Source: Sediminicola sp047612485
GTDB taxonomy: Bacteria > Bacteroidota > Bacteroidia > Flavobacteriales > Flavobacteriaceae
Length of the DNA: 64,000 nt
Reading direction: 5' to 3'
Assembly: GCA_047612485.1 (NCBI GenBank)
Contig: JBLGAT010000001.1
Coordinates: forward strand, 1-64,000
Shown: piece after piece, positions 8,955 through 17,602 of the stretch
Position numbering within the stretch: the first letter of the stretch is position 1
Layout: every line of letters begins with the position of its first letter
Notes under the pieces: generated by a model
Databases searched by the model: none
Seen by the model: the letters and a program-made list of their open reading frames with translations, nothing else
Told to the model about the DNA's origin: nothing
Position numbers and translations under genes: made by a program

Positions 8955-9554
8955 ATGACCGATATAGATTTAAAAAACATCCTGGGTAACATCGATATTT
9001 ATCTGCTGGACCAGATTGTTAAAGGACGCTATAGCCAGCAAGACAAAATATTGGATGCCGGTTGTGGAACAGGAAGAAATATGTATTGGTTTTATCACAA
9101 TCAATTTGATATTTGGGCCGTAGATAATGAGGTGGAAAAAATTGAATTGGTAAGAGAATTATATGCAGCATCCCATAAACAGTTCCTGGTATCAGAAATA
9201 GATAGGATGCCTTATTACAAGGGTGAGTTCAATCATATCGTTTGCAATGCCGTATTGCATTTTGCAAGGAACGAAAAACATTTTGTAGACATGATTGGCG
9301 AATTGGTGAGGGTGTTAAAGGTTAATGGCAGTATATTCATTCGTATGGCCTCCAATATAGGAATAGAGGATTTGATCATTGCCGAAGGGAATGGTATTTT
9401 TTTCCTTCCTGACGGTTCTCAAAGGTTTTTATTGACAAGGGAACTATTAAAAAATATCATGATCAAATTTAATCTTACTTTTTTGGAACCCCTAAAAACA
9501 ACGAATGTCCATGATGTAAGAAGTATGACCACAGTGGTACTTCAAAAAAATTAA
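8955..9554 (+). CDS. Class I SAM-dependent methyltransferase
   Basis: A 199-residue cytoplasmic methyltransferase of the Rossmann type. Motif I is KILDAGCGTGRN (31-42), the acidic loop at the end of strand 2 is IWAVDNEVEKIE, and HIVCNAVLHFARN followed by GELVRVLKVNGSIFIRM are motifs IV-VI. The core is complete. The substrate cannot be inferred. It begins just after a terminator and is not clearly part of an operon. The C-terminal SMTTVVLQK strand completes the sheet. Confidence 0.85.
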   Translation: MTDIDLKNILGNIDIYLLDQIVKGRYSQQDKILDAGCGTGRNMYWFYHNQFDIWAVDNEVEKIELVRELYAASHKQFLVSEIDRMPYYKGEFNHIVCNAVLHFARNEKHFVDMIGELVRVLKVNGSIFIRMASNIGIEDLIIAEGNGIFFLPDGSQRFLLTRELLKNIMIKFNLTFLEPLKTTNVHDVRSMTTVVLQKN

Positions 9555-9651
9555 TGTCTAAATGCTTACCTGGACTTAGAACAAGGTTGAATTCGTTATG
9601 AATTCATTATTTTTATTTCATAGCTTAAATACTATTGCTAATTGCCGAATT

Positions 9652-10872
9652 ATGAAGAGAAGGAATTTTGTAAGTACTGTGGCCCTAGGAGCCATGTCGG
9701 GTATCATTGGAACGGAAATAGTATTTGGTTCCACTTTACCTGTGGATTACAACCTCATTGCCCTTCAGGACAATGATCCTTTTAAGATGTTCGCCAAGGA
9801 TAAGGAAATGGTGATCTTAAATGACAAGCCTTGGAATATAGAGGCTAAGGCACATCTATTGGATGATAGGGTAACCCCTAATAAATCCATGTTTATTAGA
9901 AATAATGGATTGATTCCAGATAATATTGATGTTGAAAACTGGACCCTTACTTTCGATGGAGAATCTGTAAAAAGGAAAAAGACATATTCCTTAGCAGAAC
10001 TCAAAACAAAGTTTAAAACGTTTACCTATCAACTTACGTTGGAATGCGGTGGGAATGGACGCAGTGAATTTGATCCTCCTGCCAAGGGCAATCAATGGAC
10101 GATTGGCGCCGTATCTTGTGCCAATTGGACAGGCATTAGACTAAAGGATATTTTAGAGGATGTTGGGGTAAAACAGGATGCCGTTTATATAGGATACCAT
10201 GCCACAGATCTACATTTGACTAGGGACCCTAACAAAGAGCCTATTTCTAGAGGAATGCCCATAGATAAGGCGTTAATGGATGAAACTCTATTGGCTTTTC
10301 AAATGAACGGGAAAGATATTCCTCTAGCCCATGGATATCCGTTGCGTTTGGTGGCAGGGGGGTGGCCTGCATCCGTTTCGGGAAAATGGATAAATAGAAT
10401 CAGCATTCGGAACATAGAACACGATGGAGCCAAAATGACCGGTTCTTCCTATCGAGTACCAAAAAATCCAGTAGCTCCAGGTGAGGTTGTGAAAGATTCG
10501 GAGATGGCTATTATAGAATCCATGCCGGTAAAATCTTTGATTACCTATCCAAAATCAGGTGCTTTGTTGGAATTGGGAACCAAATTGAATATTAGGGGAC
10601 ATGCATGGGCAGGAGAACTGGAAGTCTCCCAAATGAAGTATTCCATAGATTTTGGAGCCACATGGAAAGCCTGTTCCCTTGAAAAGCCTGTAAACCGACT
10701 TGCATGGCAACATTTTTCGGCCGGAATCCAATTTCCTAAAAAGGGATACTATGAGGTTTGGGCCAAAGCGATTGACAGTAATGGAACTACCCAACCCATG
10801 CTAGTTCCGGGTTGGAATCCTAAAGGATATTTAAACAACGCCTGCCATAGAATTGCAGTAAAAGTAATATAG
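9652..10872 (+). CDS. Molybdopterin-dependent sulfite oxidase-type enzyme, exported
   Basis: Predicted to oxidise sulfite to sulfate in the periplasm. Started at 9652 it has a Tat-like signal (KRRNF then a hydrophobic stretch) and 406 residues; an in-frame ATG at 9598 would add 18 residues before the twin arginine. The Mo-binding domain has LTLECGGNGRSEF, whose Cys (residue 132 from this start) is the expected molybdenum ligand, plus the PLAHGYPLRLVAGGWPASVSGKWI block. A Mo-co dimerisation domain follows (about 280-400). A mono-haem cytochrome gene starts 4 bp later, as in SorAB sulfite dehydrogenases. The exact substrate is inferred from family and partner. Confidence 0.88.
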   Translation: MKRRNFVSTVALGAMSGIIGTEIVFGSTLPVDYNLIALQDNDPFKMFAKDKEMVILNDKPWNIEAKAHLLDDRVTPNKSMFIRNNGLIPDNIDVENWTLTFDGESVKRKKTYSLAELKTKFKTFTYQLTLECGGNGRSEFDPPAKGNQWTIGAVSCANWTGIRLKDILEDVGVKQDAVYIGYHATDLHLTRDPNKEPISRGMPIDKALMDETLLAFQMNGKDIPLAHGYPLRLVAGGWPASVSGKWINRISIRNIEHDGAKMTGSSYRVPKNPVAPGEVVKDSEMAIIESMPVKSLITYPKSGALLELGTKLNIRGHAWAGELEVSQMKYSIDFGATWKACSLEKPVNRLAWQHFSAGIQFPKKGYYEVWAKAIDSNGTTQPMLVPGWNPKGYLNNACHRIAVKVI

Positions 10873-10876
10873 GGAA

Positions 10877-11347
10877 ATGGCAAATTCGGAAAAGAAAAAA
10901 GTAAAACCACAGTCACGCTACAAGTTCTTAATAGGTGGATTTTTATTGATAGTGGCCCTACTTGCTGCCATTCTTTATTTTTATAATGGGGCTGGGTCAA
11001 TCTTTTTTAATGCGCCCAATAAGGAAGTTGAATATGTTGACATTGAGGAGGATACGGAAAAAATAGAAAATGGGATTCATGTAAGAACAGGGTTTGTTAT
11101 AGGCGATGGGATGCAGGAAGTAATCAATAATTGCACGAATTGCCATTCCGCAAAATTGGTCACCCAAAACCGGATGAGCAAAGAAGGTTGGACAGCCACG
11201 ATCCGATGGATGCAGAAAACCCAAAACTTGTGGGACTTGGGAGACAATGAAGGTCCAATAGTTGAGTATCTGGCAAAAAACTATGGACCTATAAAGAAGG
11301 GGAGAAGGGAAGTATTAAAGGATATAGAGTGGTACCCTTTAAAATAG
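10877..11347 (+). CDS. Membrane-anchored mono-haem cytochrome c, SorB-like partner
   Basis: A 156-residue protein with one N-terminal membrane helix (about 17-36) and a periplasmic domain holding a single haem site CTNCH (86-90) in NNCTNCHSAKLV. A downstream Met (100 or 115) may be the sixth haem ligand. It starts 4 bp after the sulfite oxidase-type gene, so it is almost certainly its electron acceptor, moving electrons from sulfite to the respiratory chain. Assignment as the SorB-type subunit is from haem motif, size and position. Confidence 0.85.
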   Translation: MANSEKKKVKPQSRYKFLIGGFLLIVALLAAILYFYNGAGSIFFNAPNKEVEYVDIEEDTEKIENGIHVRTGFVIGDGMQEVINNCTNCHSAKLVTQNRMSKEGWTATIRWMQKTQNLWDLGDNEGPIVEYLAKNYGPIKKGRREVLKDIEWYPLK

Positions 11348-11404
11348 AAATGTTTTGACTGTAAGGAGTGTGCCTATTTTACTACTTAACATAGTAGTGC
11401 TATA

Positions 11405-12295
11405 ATGCGTTTTATTTTGGAAAAATATACAGAAGCTTTTATAAATTCTTTTTTAGGGACCCTGCAATGGACTGGGAGGTCCATTCTTTTTGAGGTTCCC
11501 TGGTACAACAATTACTTTTGGGGACTTATCGCTATTTCCCTACTGGTCTGGGCTTTGGAAATCTTATTCCCATGGCGTAAGAACCAATCCATTTTTAGAA
11601 AGGATTTTTGGATGGATGGTTTCTATATGTTTTTTAATTTTTTCATTTTCGCCATAGTAATCAGTGGTTTTTATAAACTTTTGGAAGTTTTCTTCAAAGA
11701 CATTGGATTGTCATCCAAGAGCTTGGCCATTTTGGATTTAAGCAGTCTTCCCATAGTTTTCCAATTGCTTGTGTTTTTTGTGGTTTTGGATTTTGTGCAG
11801 TGGTTTACGCACATCCTACTTCATAAATATTCCTTTTTGTGGAAATTCCATAAAGTCCATCATTCTGTAAAGGAGATGGGATTTGCTGCACACCTGAGAT
11901 ATCATTGGATGGAAAATGTGTTGTATAAGCCTCTAAAGACTTTTGGAGTTATGATTTTAGGAGGATTTGAGCCAGAACAAGCGTACATCGTCCATTTTAT
12001 TGCCATTACTATTGGCCACTTCAATCATTCCAATATTAAAATAACCTGGGGCCCGCTTAAATATCTTCTTAATAATCCTGTAATGCACCTTTACCATCAT
12101 GCATATACTTTACCCAAAGGTACTTATGGTGTAAATTTTGGTATAAGTCTTAGTTTATGGGATTACATTTTTAAAACAAATTATATTCCTGAAGACAGTG
12201 GAGCTATTGAGTTGGGATTTAAAGGGGATGAGGAGTTCCCCAAGGGTTTTATAGGGCAGAACACCTATGGTTTCGGTACTTCTAATAAGAACTAA
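11405..12295 (+). CDS. Sterol desaturase / fatty acid hydroxylase superfamily protein
   Basis: A 296-residue integral membrane di-iron protein. Histidine boxes visible are HILLHKYSFLWKFHKVHHS (HxxxH and HxxHH), an intermediate HFNHSN and the C-terminal LYHHAY. These are the metal ligands of the superfamily. At least four hydrophobic stretches lie between and before them. The substrate is unknown; flavobacterial members act on lipids or carotenoids. It follows the sulfite oxidase pair by 57 bp, with no clear functional link. A second member of the superfamily is encoded at 33194-34153. Confidence 0.85.
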   Translation: MRFILEKYTEAFINSFLGTLQWTGRSILFEVPWYNNYFWGLIAISLLVWALEILFPWRKNQSIFRKDFWMDGFYMFFNFFIFAIVISGFYKLLEVFFKDIGLSSKSLAILDLSSLPIVFQLLVFFVVLDFVQWFTHILLHKYSFLWKFHKVHHSVKEMGFAAHLRYHWMENVLYKPLKTFGVMILGGFEPEQAYIVHFIAITIGHFNHSNIKITWGPLKYLLNNPVMHLYHHAYTLPKGTYGVNFGISLSLWDYIFKTNYIPEDSGAIELGFKGDEEFPKGFIGQNTYGFGTSNKN

Positions 12296-12337
12296 GTATA
12301 AAAAATTGAGTATTGTGAAATGCCCCCTTTTTTATAC
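12296..12337. terminator. AT-rich inverted repeat between convergent genes
   Basis: GTATAAAAAA and TTTTTTATAC form a perfect 10-bp inverted repeat around a 22-base loop. It sits between the convergent desaturase and TonB receptor genes and could terminate both. The stem is AT-only apart from one pair, so this is tentative. Confidence 0.4.
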
Positions 12338-12353
12338 GATATCTTACCATTAA

Positions 12354-14582
12354 TTAGAATGGTAGGCTAAGCCCCAAACTTATATTTCTGCCAATGTCAT
12401 TTATTCCATCAGGTTTTAATCGGGACAGATGGGAAACATAGCTTTTATCCAATATGTTATTTCCACTGATACGTATTTCTACATCTTGTTTAAATAAGAT
12501 CATGCTACCACCAATTCCAATATTTAAAATATTGTAGCCATCTGTAAATGTTTCAAAGGCATTCACCTTATTCTGGTTAAAAACCGACCTTAACGTTACA
12601 AAGGCGTAACCGTTATTAAGCCAGTCAATAGCGCTGGATTGCTCAACTCTAATAGTATTAGTAAGACTGTTCGCAGGGATAAGGGGCAAATAATCTCCAC
12701 TATCCAATTTCCCGATTACGGTTTGATAACTACTTTCTAAATGCAGCCAATCCAGTGGATGTGGGTGTAAATGGAACCCAAATTCACCACCATATAATTG
12801 GGCATCTTGTTGTTCATAGTTAAAAACGGCATTATCTTCCTGAAAAGTTCCGGTAGGTTCTAAAAACACATAGTTGTTCACATCATTTAAAAACCCATTT
12901 GCATAAAATTCTATATGCTCATTTTTAAATTCCAAGGAGATATCGGTTTGTAAATTTTGTTCGTTTTTCAAATTGGGGTTACCTATTTCATACCTATTTG
13001 TCCCTTCATGAACTCCATTGGATGTGAGCTCTGCTAAATTAGGAGCCCTAAAACCACTAGCTAAATTTAAGCGTCCTATAAATGATTTAGCAAAATTTAA
13101 TTTGTATCCTGCCGCGGCATTAAAACTACTAAAATCTCTATTTAATTGGGCTATAAAATCCTCTTCACTTGGTATTCCTGCAGCCTCACTGTTAATAGAC
13201 CTATGATCATATCTCAAACCTAATTGAAGATCGTTATTATCATTGAAGTGTATGTGGGACATGGCAAGAGCTCCAATATCATTGGTAAGGGCATCAGGTA
13301 TTAAAATTTCTTCCCCAAAATTGGTGTTGTTTTGATGCATACCCTGTAAACCAAAAATGGTTTCTACCTTTCCAACCTTTGGAAGGTTATAGTGGATGTT
13401 ATAATTAAAAGTGGACAATTCCATATCCAAAGCGGCATTAGAGGGGTCGTCTTCAAATTCCTTTCTATCATTAAAAATATAGCCTAAGGTAAATTCCAAG
13501 CTCGACCTATCAAAAAAGATATTTGATTTAGAACTGAGGATTTGATTGGTTATCTTTTGAAAGGGCAATTGCGGGGTACGCTCTTTCGTTTGTTCCCCTA
13601 TTTCTTCTGGTATCCCAATTTCCGTAGCATTATAATTATACCTTAATTCGGTATTAAATTTAGTTGCTTGAAAGGCAAGACCAGTTTTTAAATCATTTTC
13701 TTTAAATCTTGAATTGGTGACTCGCTCTCCGTTCCCAGTTTGGTAATCCACATGAGAGGTTGTTCCTCCTCTAAGTATAAATTTAAGGTTTTCAGCAGAT
13801 GTTTTAAATCCGGCATTAACATTGTATCCTTCCGTATTGGAAAAATAATTTAGGTTGATATCCCCATCGGTTGAGTTTGATGCTGCAAATTTTTCTGGAT
13901 TTAAATACAACACTCCGCCCATGGCATCAGAGCCATACAGCAGGGAAGCAGGGCCCTTTATAACCTCTATGCTCTCAATTCCGGCATCATTGACTCCTAG
14001 CCCGTGCTCATCACCGAACTGTTGGTTTTCCAATCTTATGCCCTGGGTATAGACCAAAACTCTATTGGAGCTCAATCCCCTAATTACAGGTTTGCCAATT
14101 CCAATACCTGTGGACACACTTTCTACACCGGCAATATTGGTGATCCCGTCGGCCAAAGTTATGGCTCCTTTCTTTTTTAGTAAGGCTACACTTGCATATT
14201 CTACCTTTACCACATTTTCACTTTGTAATTTGTGGAAAGGAGTAGAAACTATGACCTCCTCCATTTCTATGGCACTGAGCTTTAGGCCAACATCCAAAAC
14301 GTTTTCGCCCTGTTCAATATCTATCGTTTTGGAGAAGGTTTGAAATCCTAAATATGTAATTACAATTTTAAAAGGGCCTTTTGGAATATTATTGAGATAA
14401 TAAACTCCCTTTTCGTTGCTTAAGGTGCCTTTTTCCAATTGAGGAAAGTATATCTCGACCTGCTCTAAAGGAGTTTGGTCTTCATTGTTGATTATGGTTC
14501 CTGAAATTGAATTTTGTGAATAACTGATTTGTGATCCAAAATAAAGGACCACAAGGAGTATTGTGGTAAAAAACTTATACAT
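12354..14582 (-). CDS. TonB-dependent outer membrane receptor
   Basis: A 742-residue outer membrane transporter. A signal peptide (1-22) precedes a carboxypeptidase-regulatory-like beta domain (about 24-105, with SGTIINNEDQTPLEQVEI and GVYYLNNIPKGPF). The plug runs from about 115 to 215 (SVSTGIGIGKPVIRGLSSNR, IEVIKGPASLLYGSDAMGGV). The rest is a 22-strand-type barrel ending in an aromatic residue (SLPF). Substrate is unknown; RGLSSNRVLV-type plugs occur in metal, siderophore and cobalamin receptors. The small His/Cys-containing protein encoded 38 bp upstream on the same strand is probably cotranscribed and may be linked to its substrate. Confidence 0.92.
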   Translation of the reverse strand: MYKFFTTILLVVLYFGSQISYSQNSISGTIINNEDQTPLEQVEIYFPQLEKGTLSNEKGVYYLNNIPKGPFKIVITYLGFQTFSKTIDIEQGENVLDVGLKLSAIEMEEVIVSTPFHKLQSENVVKVEYASVALLKKKGAITLADGITNIAGVESVSTGIGIGKPVIRGLSSNRVLVYTQGIRLENQQFGDEHGLGVNDAGIESIEVIKGPASLLYGSDAMGGVLYLNPEKFAASNSTDGDINLNYFSNTEGYNVNAGFKTSAENLKFILRGGTTSHVDYQTGNGERVTNSRFKENDLKTGLAFQATKFNTELRYNYNATEIGIPEEIGEQTKERTPQLPFQKITNQILSSKSNIFFDRSSLEFTLGYIFNDRKEFEDDPSNAALDMELSTFNYNIHYNLPKVGKVETIFGLQGMHQNNTNFGEEILIPDALTNDIGALAMSHIHFNDNNDLQLGLRYDHRSINSEAAGIPSEEDFIAQLNRDFSSFNAAAGYKLNFAKSFIGRLNLASGFRAPNLAELTSNGVHEGTNRYEIGNPNLKNEQNLQTDISLEFKNEHIEFYANGFLNDVNNYVFLEPTGTFQEDNAVFNYEQQDAQLYGGEFGFHLHPHPLDWLHLESSYQTVIGKLDSGDYLPLIPANSLTNTIRVEQSSAIDWLNNGYAFVTLRSVFNQNKVNAFETFTDGYNILNIGIGGSMILFKQDVEIRISGNNILDKSYVSHLSRLKPDGINDIGRNISLGLSLPF

Positions 14583-14620
14583 AATTTCATTTTAAAAGAT
14601 TATTATTTTTTTAAATGTCA

Positions 14621-14953
14621 TTATGTAATAATAGGTGGACCCCTTAGGGAAAAGTGAAGTTTTTGAAAATAACTTACGAAGGAATAATAATCAAATTGGT
14701 CCTCTCTGATAGAGATGACAAAGGTATAATCATATTGAAGCTGGGGAAGGAAAATATGAAGGGCGGTGTTGAATTTTTGAAAATCACAATCAAATTCCGG
14801 ACTATGGATATGCTCTATGCTTTCCAGATCACATTTTAAATCCTTGTGTACATATACAGCGTGCCATAATTTAATAAAGGATGGGGACTCAATTGCTGCT
14901 ATCAACAAAAAAGCCACAGCAGCAAACGAAAAGTTTTTTAATCTGAATCCCAC
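14621..14953 (-). CDS. Small exported protein upstream of the TonB receptor
   Basis: A 110-residue protein with an N-terminal hydrophobic segment (about 6-25, FSFAAVAFLLIAAIESPSF), then a short region with clustered His and Cys: DLKCDLESIEHIHSPEFDCDF. The rest is aromatic-rich and ends LRGPPIIT. Similar small proteins with a Cys/His-bearing middle and a C-terminal RGPP are found just before TonB receptors in flavobacteria (from memory). Position and His/Cys content make a metal-linked or sensing role conceivable, but this is an inference. It starts the transcript with the receptor gene. Confidence 0.7.
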   Translation of the reverse strand: MGFRLKNFSFAAVAFLLIAAIESPSFIKLWHAVYVHKDLKCDLESIEHIHSPEFDCDFQKFNTALHIFLPQLQYDYTFVISIREDQFDYYSFVSYFQKLHFSLRGPPIIT

Positions 14954-15005
14954 TGCACAAACTAAACAAATTCAAAGAAGATGGGATGTTAAGGAAAGTA
15001 TAATT

Positions 15006-15323
15006 TTATTTAAAAAGAAAACCTAGGCCTAATCTTCCCAACATTTTCTTTTCAAATTTCCAGAAAAATTTAAATTGACCAAATAACCATCCAAATAAAA
15101 CGAGTAATAATTGATAAATTGGAAATATGATAAGGATTCTGGCTGTCCAATATAGAAAGGTATAAATTCCATCTTCAGGAAAAATGGATCTGGTAAATCC
15201 GATCGATTCCAATAAGGGTCGGGCAATTTTAACCGAACTGGAACCGGTTATTGCAAATACTAAAAAAATGACAATGACCTCGAAGTTGGTATCTATATCC
15301 CAACGTTCTTTTAGTTTCCTCAT
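15006..15323 (-). CDS. Small membrane protein, probably DUF6787 family
   Basis: A 105-residue protein from the ATG at 15323 (MRKLKERWDI). A longer frame to 15416 would run into the coding region of the upstream gene, so the short start is preferred. The N-terminal KLKERWDIDTNFEVIVIFLVFAITGSS segment, two to three membrane helices and the FGWLFGQFKFFWKFEKKM end match the flavobacterial family that I know as DUF6787. Function unknown. It is the last gene of the minus-strand run that begins with the LuxC-type reductase gene. Confidence 0.75.
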   Translation of the reverse strand: MRKLKERWDIDTNFEVIVIFLVFAITGSSSVKIARPLLESIGFTRSIFPEDGIYTFLYWTARILIIFPIYQLLLVLFGWLFGQFKFFWKFEKKMLGRLGLGFLFK

Positions 15324-15357
15324 ATCTTTTTTTAATTCTCGGGCAAAGATAATCTTT

Positions 15358-15819
15358 TTAAATTCTAGGAACAAAAGGCCCCAAACGTTGATTGTATTTG
15401 CGTTGGAAGTAGACAAAGTAATTGTACAGTTGGTAGTTTACCTCATAACCATAATCAATATTGGGATCATAGTTGATTTGTAGTTCGTAGAGATTTGGAC
15501 TATATCGCTGTGGTTGTAATACCCTAGAATTCCATTCCCTTACATAAATATCATTCCTATTTTCCAAAAATGATTGTGAATAGTATTGTCTTGGTTTTGC
15601 AATGGATTGCAACCAAAAATTATAACCGGGCTCAATGATGATAATATCATATTCCAAGCTGTCATTGGCAATGGTGATAGTGTCCCCTTCTTTTTGGTCA
15701 AATGCAATTTTTTCTTGATCGGTTACTCCCAAAACCTTTTTATTACTTGTACAGCTCCCAAAAGCAAGGATTGAAACAAATAGGAAAACTATGATTTTTA
15801 GAAATGTTTTATAAATCAT
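15358..15819 (-). CDS. Lipoprotein, probably DUF6146 family
   Basis: A 153-residue lipoprotein: an N-terminal hydrophobic stretch ends in a lipobox (FGSC, Cys23). The mature part contains GDTITIANDSLEYDIIIIEP and a Tyr/Arg/Asn-rich C-terminal half (RQYYSQSFLENRNDIYVREW, YEVNYQLYNYFVYFQ) typical of the family I recall as DUF6146. Anchoring in the outer or inner membrane cannot be told. It lies 34 bp upstream of the DUF6787 gene. Function unknown. Confidence 0.75.
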   Translation of the reverse strand: MIYKTFLKIIVFLFVSILAFGSCTSNKKVLGVTDQEKIAFDQKEGDTITIANDSLEYDIIIIEPGYNFWLQSIAKPRQYYSQSFLENRNDIYVREWNSRVLQPQRYSPNLYELQINYDPNIDYGYEVNYQLYNYFVYFQRKYNQRLGPFVPRI

Positions 15820-15852
15820 GTAAACTACTTTTGTATTAATTAAGATACAAAA

Positions 15853-15880
15853 AAAACCATCTGAGCTAGTAGATGGTTTT
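15853..15880 (-). terminator. Terminator after the DUF937 gene
   Basis: A 10-bp perfect stem AAAACCATCT/AGATGGTTTT around an 8-base loop. Read on the minus strand it is followed by a T run, and it sits 28 bases after the DUF937 stop. Confidence 0.8.
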
Positions 15881-15908
15881 GTTAAATTATTTTTATTGGC
15901 AATCCTTT

Positions 15909-16541
15909 TTATTTCCCAAAGAGACCTCCCAGCATACCCCCGATGCCTCCTTTTTTCTTTGAACTGCCCAAAACCATATCAGTAACATCATCCAGAACAC
16001 TTCCGTCTCCATCTGAATCGAGCAGACTGGTAATAAGGCTCTGATTTTGTTGTGGTTGTCCCCCCAACATACTGCCCAATAGACTGCTTAGGCCGTCCGC
16101 ATCCTTAAGATTGTTCTGGGCCTTTTGTTTTCCTAAAAAACCCATTAATATTGGCGCGGCTATTTTTAATATTTCCGCAACTGAACTGGCATCCAAACCT
16201 GATTTTTGACTTAGTGTATTTTCAACAAGAGATTGTTTATTCCCAAATAAATGGCCAAGAATCCCAGTACCATCGGTAAGAACCGATTGATCTACACCTC
16301 CAGAGAACAAACCTCCAAGATTGTCCAAAATACTTCCATTATGTTTGGAGTTTAAGGCGTTCATTAATCCTTCGGCCCCTTGGGGGGAAGCGGCATTTTT
16401 TTTCATGGCACCCATTAATAATGGCATCGCCATGCTGAGCACATTAGCTGTTTTATCTTCGGAATTACCTGTTTGTCCAGCTATTCCGCCAATTAATTGT
16501 TTACCCATAGGGCTGTCCAATAATTCTAATAATCCTGACAT
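15909..16541 (-). CDS. DUF937 domain protein
   Basis: A 210-residue soluble, Gly/Ala/Leu-rich protein. DUF937 marks are the repeated helical MAMPLLMGAMKKNA and IAAPILMGFLGKQKAQN segments and the Gly-rich GGLFSGGVDQS linker. The C-terminal part has DSDGDGSVLDDVTDM, an EF-hand-like or dockerin-like Asp-rich loop, and ends in a Gly/Lys tail (SSKKKGGIGGMLGGLFGK). Function of the family is unclear. It follows serA by 69 bp in the same direction and ends in a terminator. Confidence 0.85.
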   Translation of the reverse strand: MSGLLELLDSPMGKQLIGGIAGQTGNSEDKTANVLSMAMPLLMGAMKKNAASPQGAEGLMNALNSKHNGSILDNLGGLFSGGVDQSVLTDGTGILGHLFGNKQSLVENTLSQKSGLDASSVAEILKIAAPILMGFLGKQKAQNNLKDADGLSSLLGSMLGGQPQQNQSLITSLLDSDGDGSVLDDVTDMVLGSSKKKGGIGGMLGGLFGK

Positions 16542-16610
16542 GTTTTTAAGGTTAAGATTGTTATCCTTCTAAGATACTAAAATGAAAAATAAGGTATGGT
16601 GTTAACACCC

Positions 16611-17567
16611 CTAATCTGATAAATTAATGATTAAATTCGCTATTTCCAAGCCAATCCTATCTTGTGCTTCTATCGTACTGCCTCCGATGTGCGGGGTCAG
16701 GGATATTTGTGGATGCATAAGTATCCTTATCTCCGGATTTGGTTCAGATTCGTAAACATCCAATCCGGCAAAAAGCACTTTTCCATTTTCTAAGGCATCA
16801 ACTAATGCCACTTCGTCTATAACCCCACCACGTGCGGTATTTATGATTCCTACCCCATCTTTCATTAATTCAAATTCCTTCTTTCCTATGGCGTAATTCT
16901 TTTGGGCCGGAACGTGCATGGAGAAAAAATCTGCCGATTTTAACAAATCCTCCATAGTATGGTTCTTTAAAACAAAGGAAACTGATTGCCCGTCGAAAAA
17001 GGGAACTGTAATCGTGGTTTCTTCTCTATGATGGTCATGATAGATAACCTTCATCCCGATTCCAAGAGCTATTTTGGCCGTTGCCTGACCAATCTTTCCA
17101 AAACCAATGATCCCTAGGGTCTTTCCTTTCAGTTCCAATCCCTTGGAATACGCTTTTTTAAGGCTATTGAACTTGCTATCGCCTTCTAATGGCATACTCC
17201 TATTGGAATCATAAACAAAGCGTACACCTCCATACAGGTGGGCAAATACAAGTTCCGCAACCGACTCAGCAGAAGCTTCTGGAGTATTTATGACCTTAAT
17301 TCCTTTTTGTTTGGCATATTCAACATTAATATTGTCCATTCCAACGCCGGCTCTACCTATTATTTTTAAAGTGGGACAATTGTCTATCACTAGCTTATCC
17401 ACTATAGTGGCACTTCTAACCAATAGAATGTCAATGGAATTTTTATTGATATAATTTATCAGTTGTTCTTGCGCTACTTTTGTGGTATTTACTTCGAAGC
17501 CTGCATTTTCCAATGCCAGGATTCCAGTTTGTGATATTCTATCGTTCACCAATATTTTCATGCTCAT
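16611..17567 (-). CDS. serA: D-3-phosphoglycerate dehydrogenase (short form)
   Basis: Oxidises 3-phosphoglycerate to 3-phosphohydroxypyruvate, the first serine step. The 318 residues give the two-domain D-2-hydroxyacid dehydrogenase fold without an ACT domain. The NAD site is LGIIGFGKIGQATAKIA; catalytic residues are the Arg in NTARGGVIDE, the Glu in DVYESEP and the His in LTPHIGGSTIEAQ. The gene order serC-serA on the same strand (36 bp gap) supports the serine role over other hydroxyacid dehydrogenases. Lack of ACT means no classical serine feedback by that domain. Confidence 0.93.
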   Translation of the reverse strand: MSMKILVNDRISQTGILALENAGFEVNTTKVAQEQLINYINKNSIDILLVRSATIVDKLVIDNCPTLKIIGRAGVGMDNINVEYAKQKGIKVINTPEASAESVAELVFAHLYGGVRFVYDSNRSMPLEGDSKFNSLKKAYSKGLELKGKTLGIIGFGKIGQATAKIALGIGMKVIYHDHHREETTITVPFFDGQSVSFVLKNHTMEDLLKSADFFSMHVPAQKNYAIGKKEFELMKDGVGIINTARGGVIDEVALVDALENGKVLFAGLDVYESEPNPEIRILMHPQISLTPHIGGSTIEAQDRIGLEIANLIINLSD

Positions 17568-17602
17568 CTATCTTGAATAATCGTATTAATAAAATAATGC
17601 TA

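Noticed and set aside
15324..15416. N-terminal extension of the DUF6787 protein
   Set aside because: It overlaps the coding end of the upstream lipoprotein gene and contains no family sequence.
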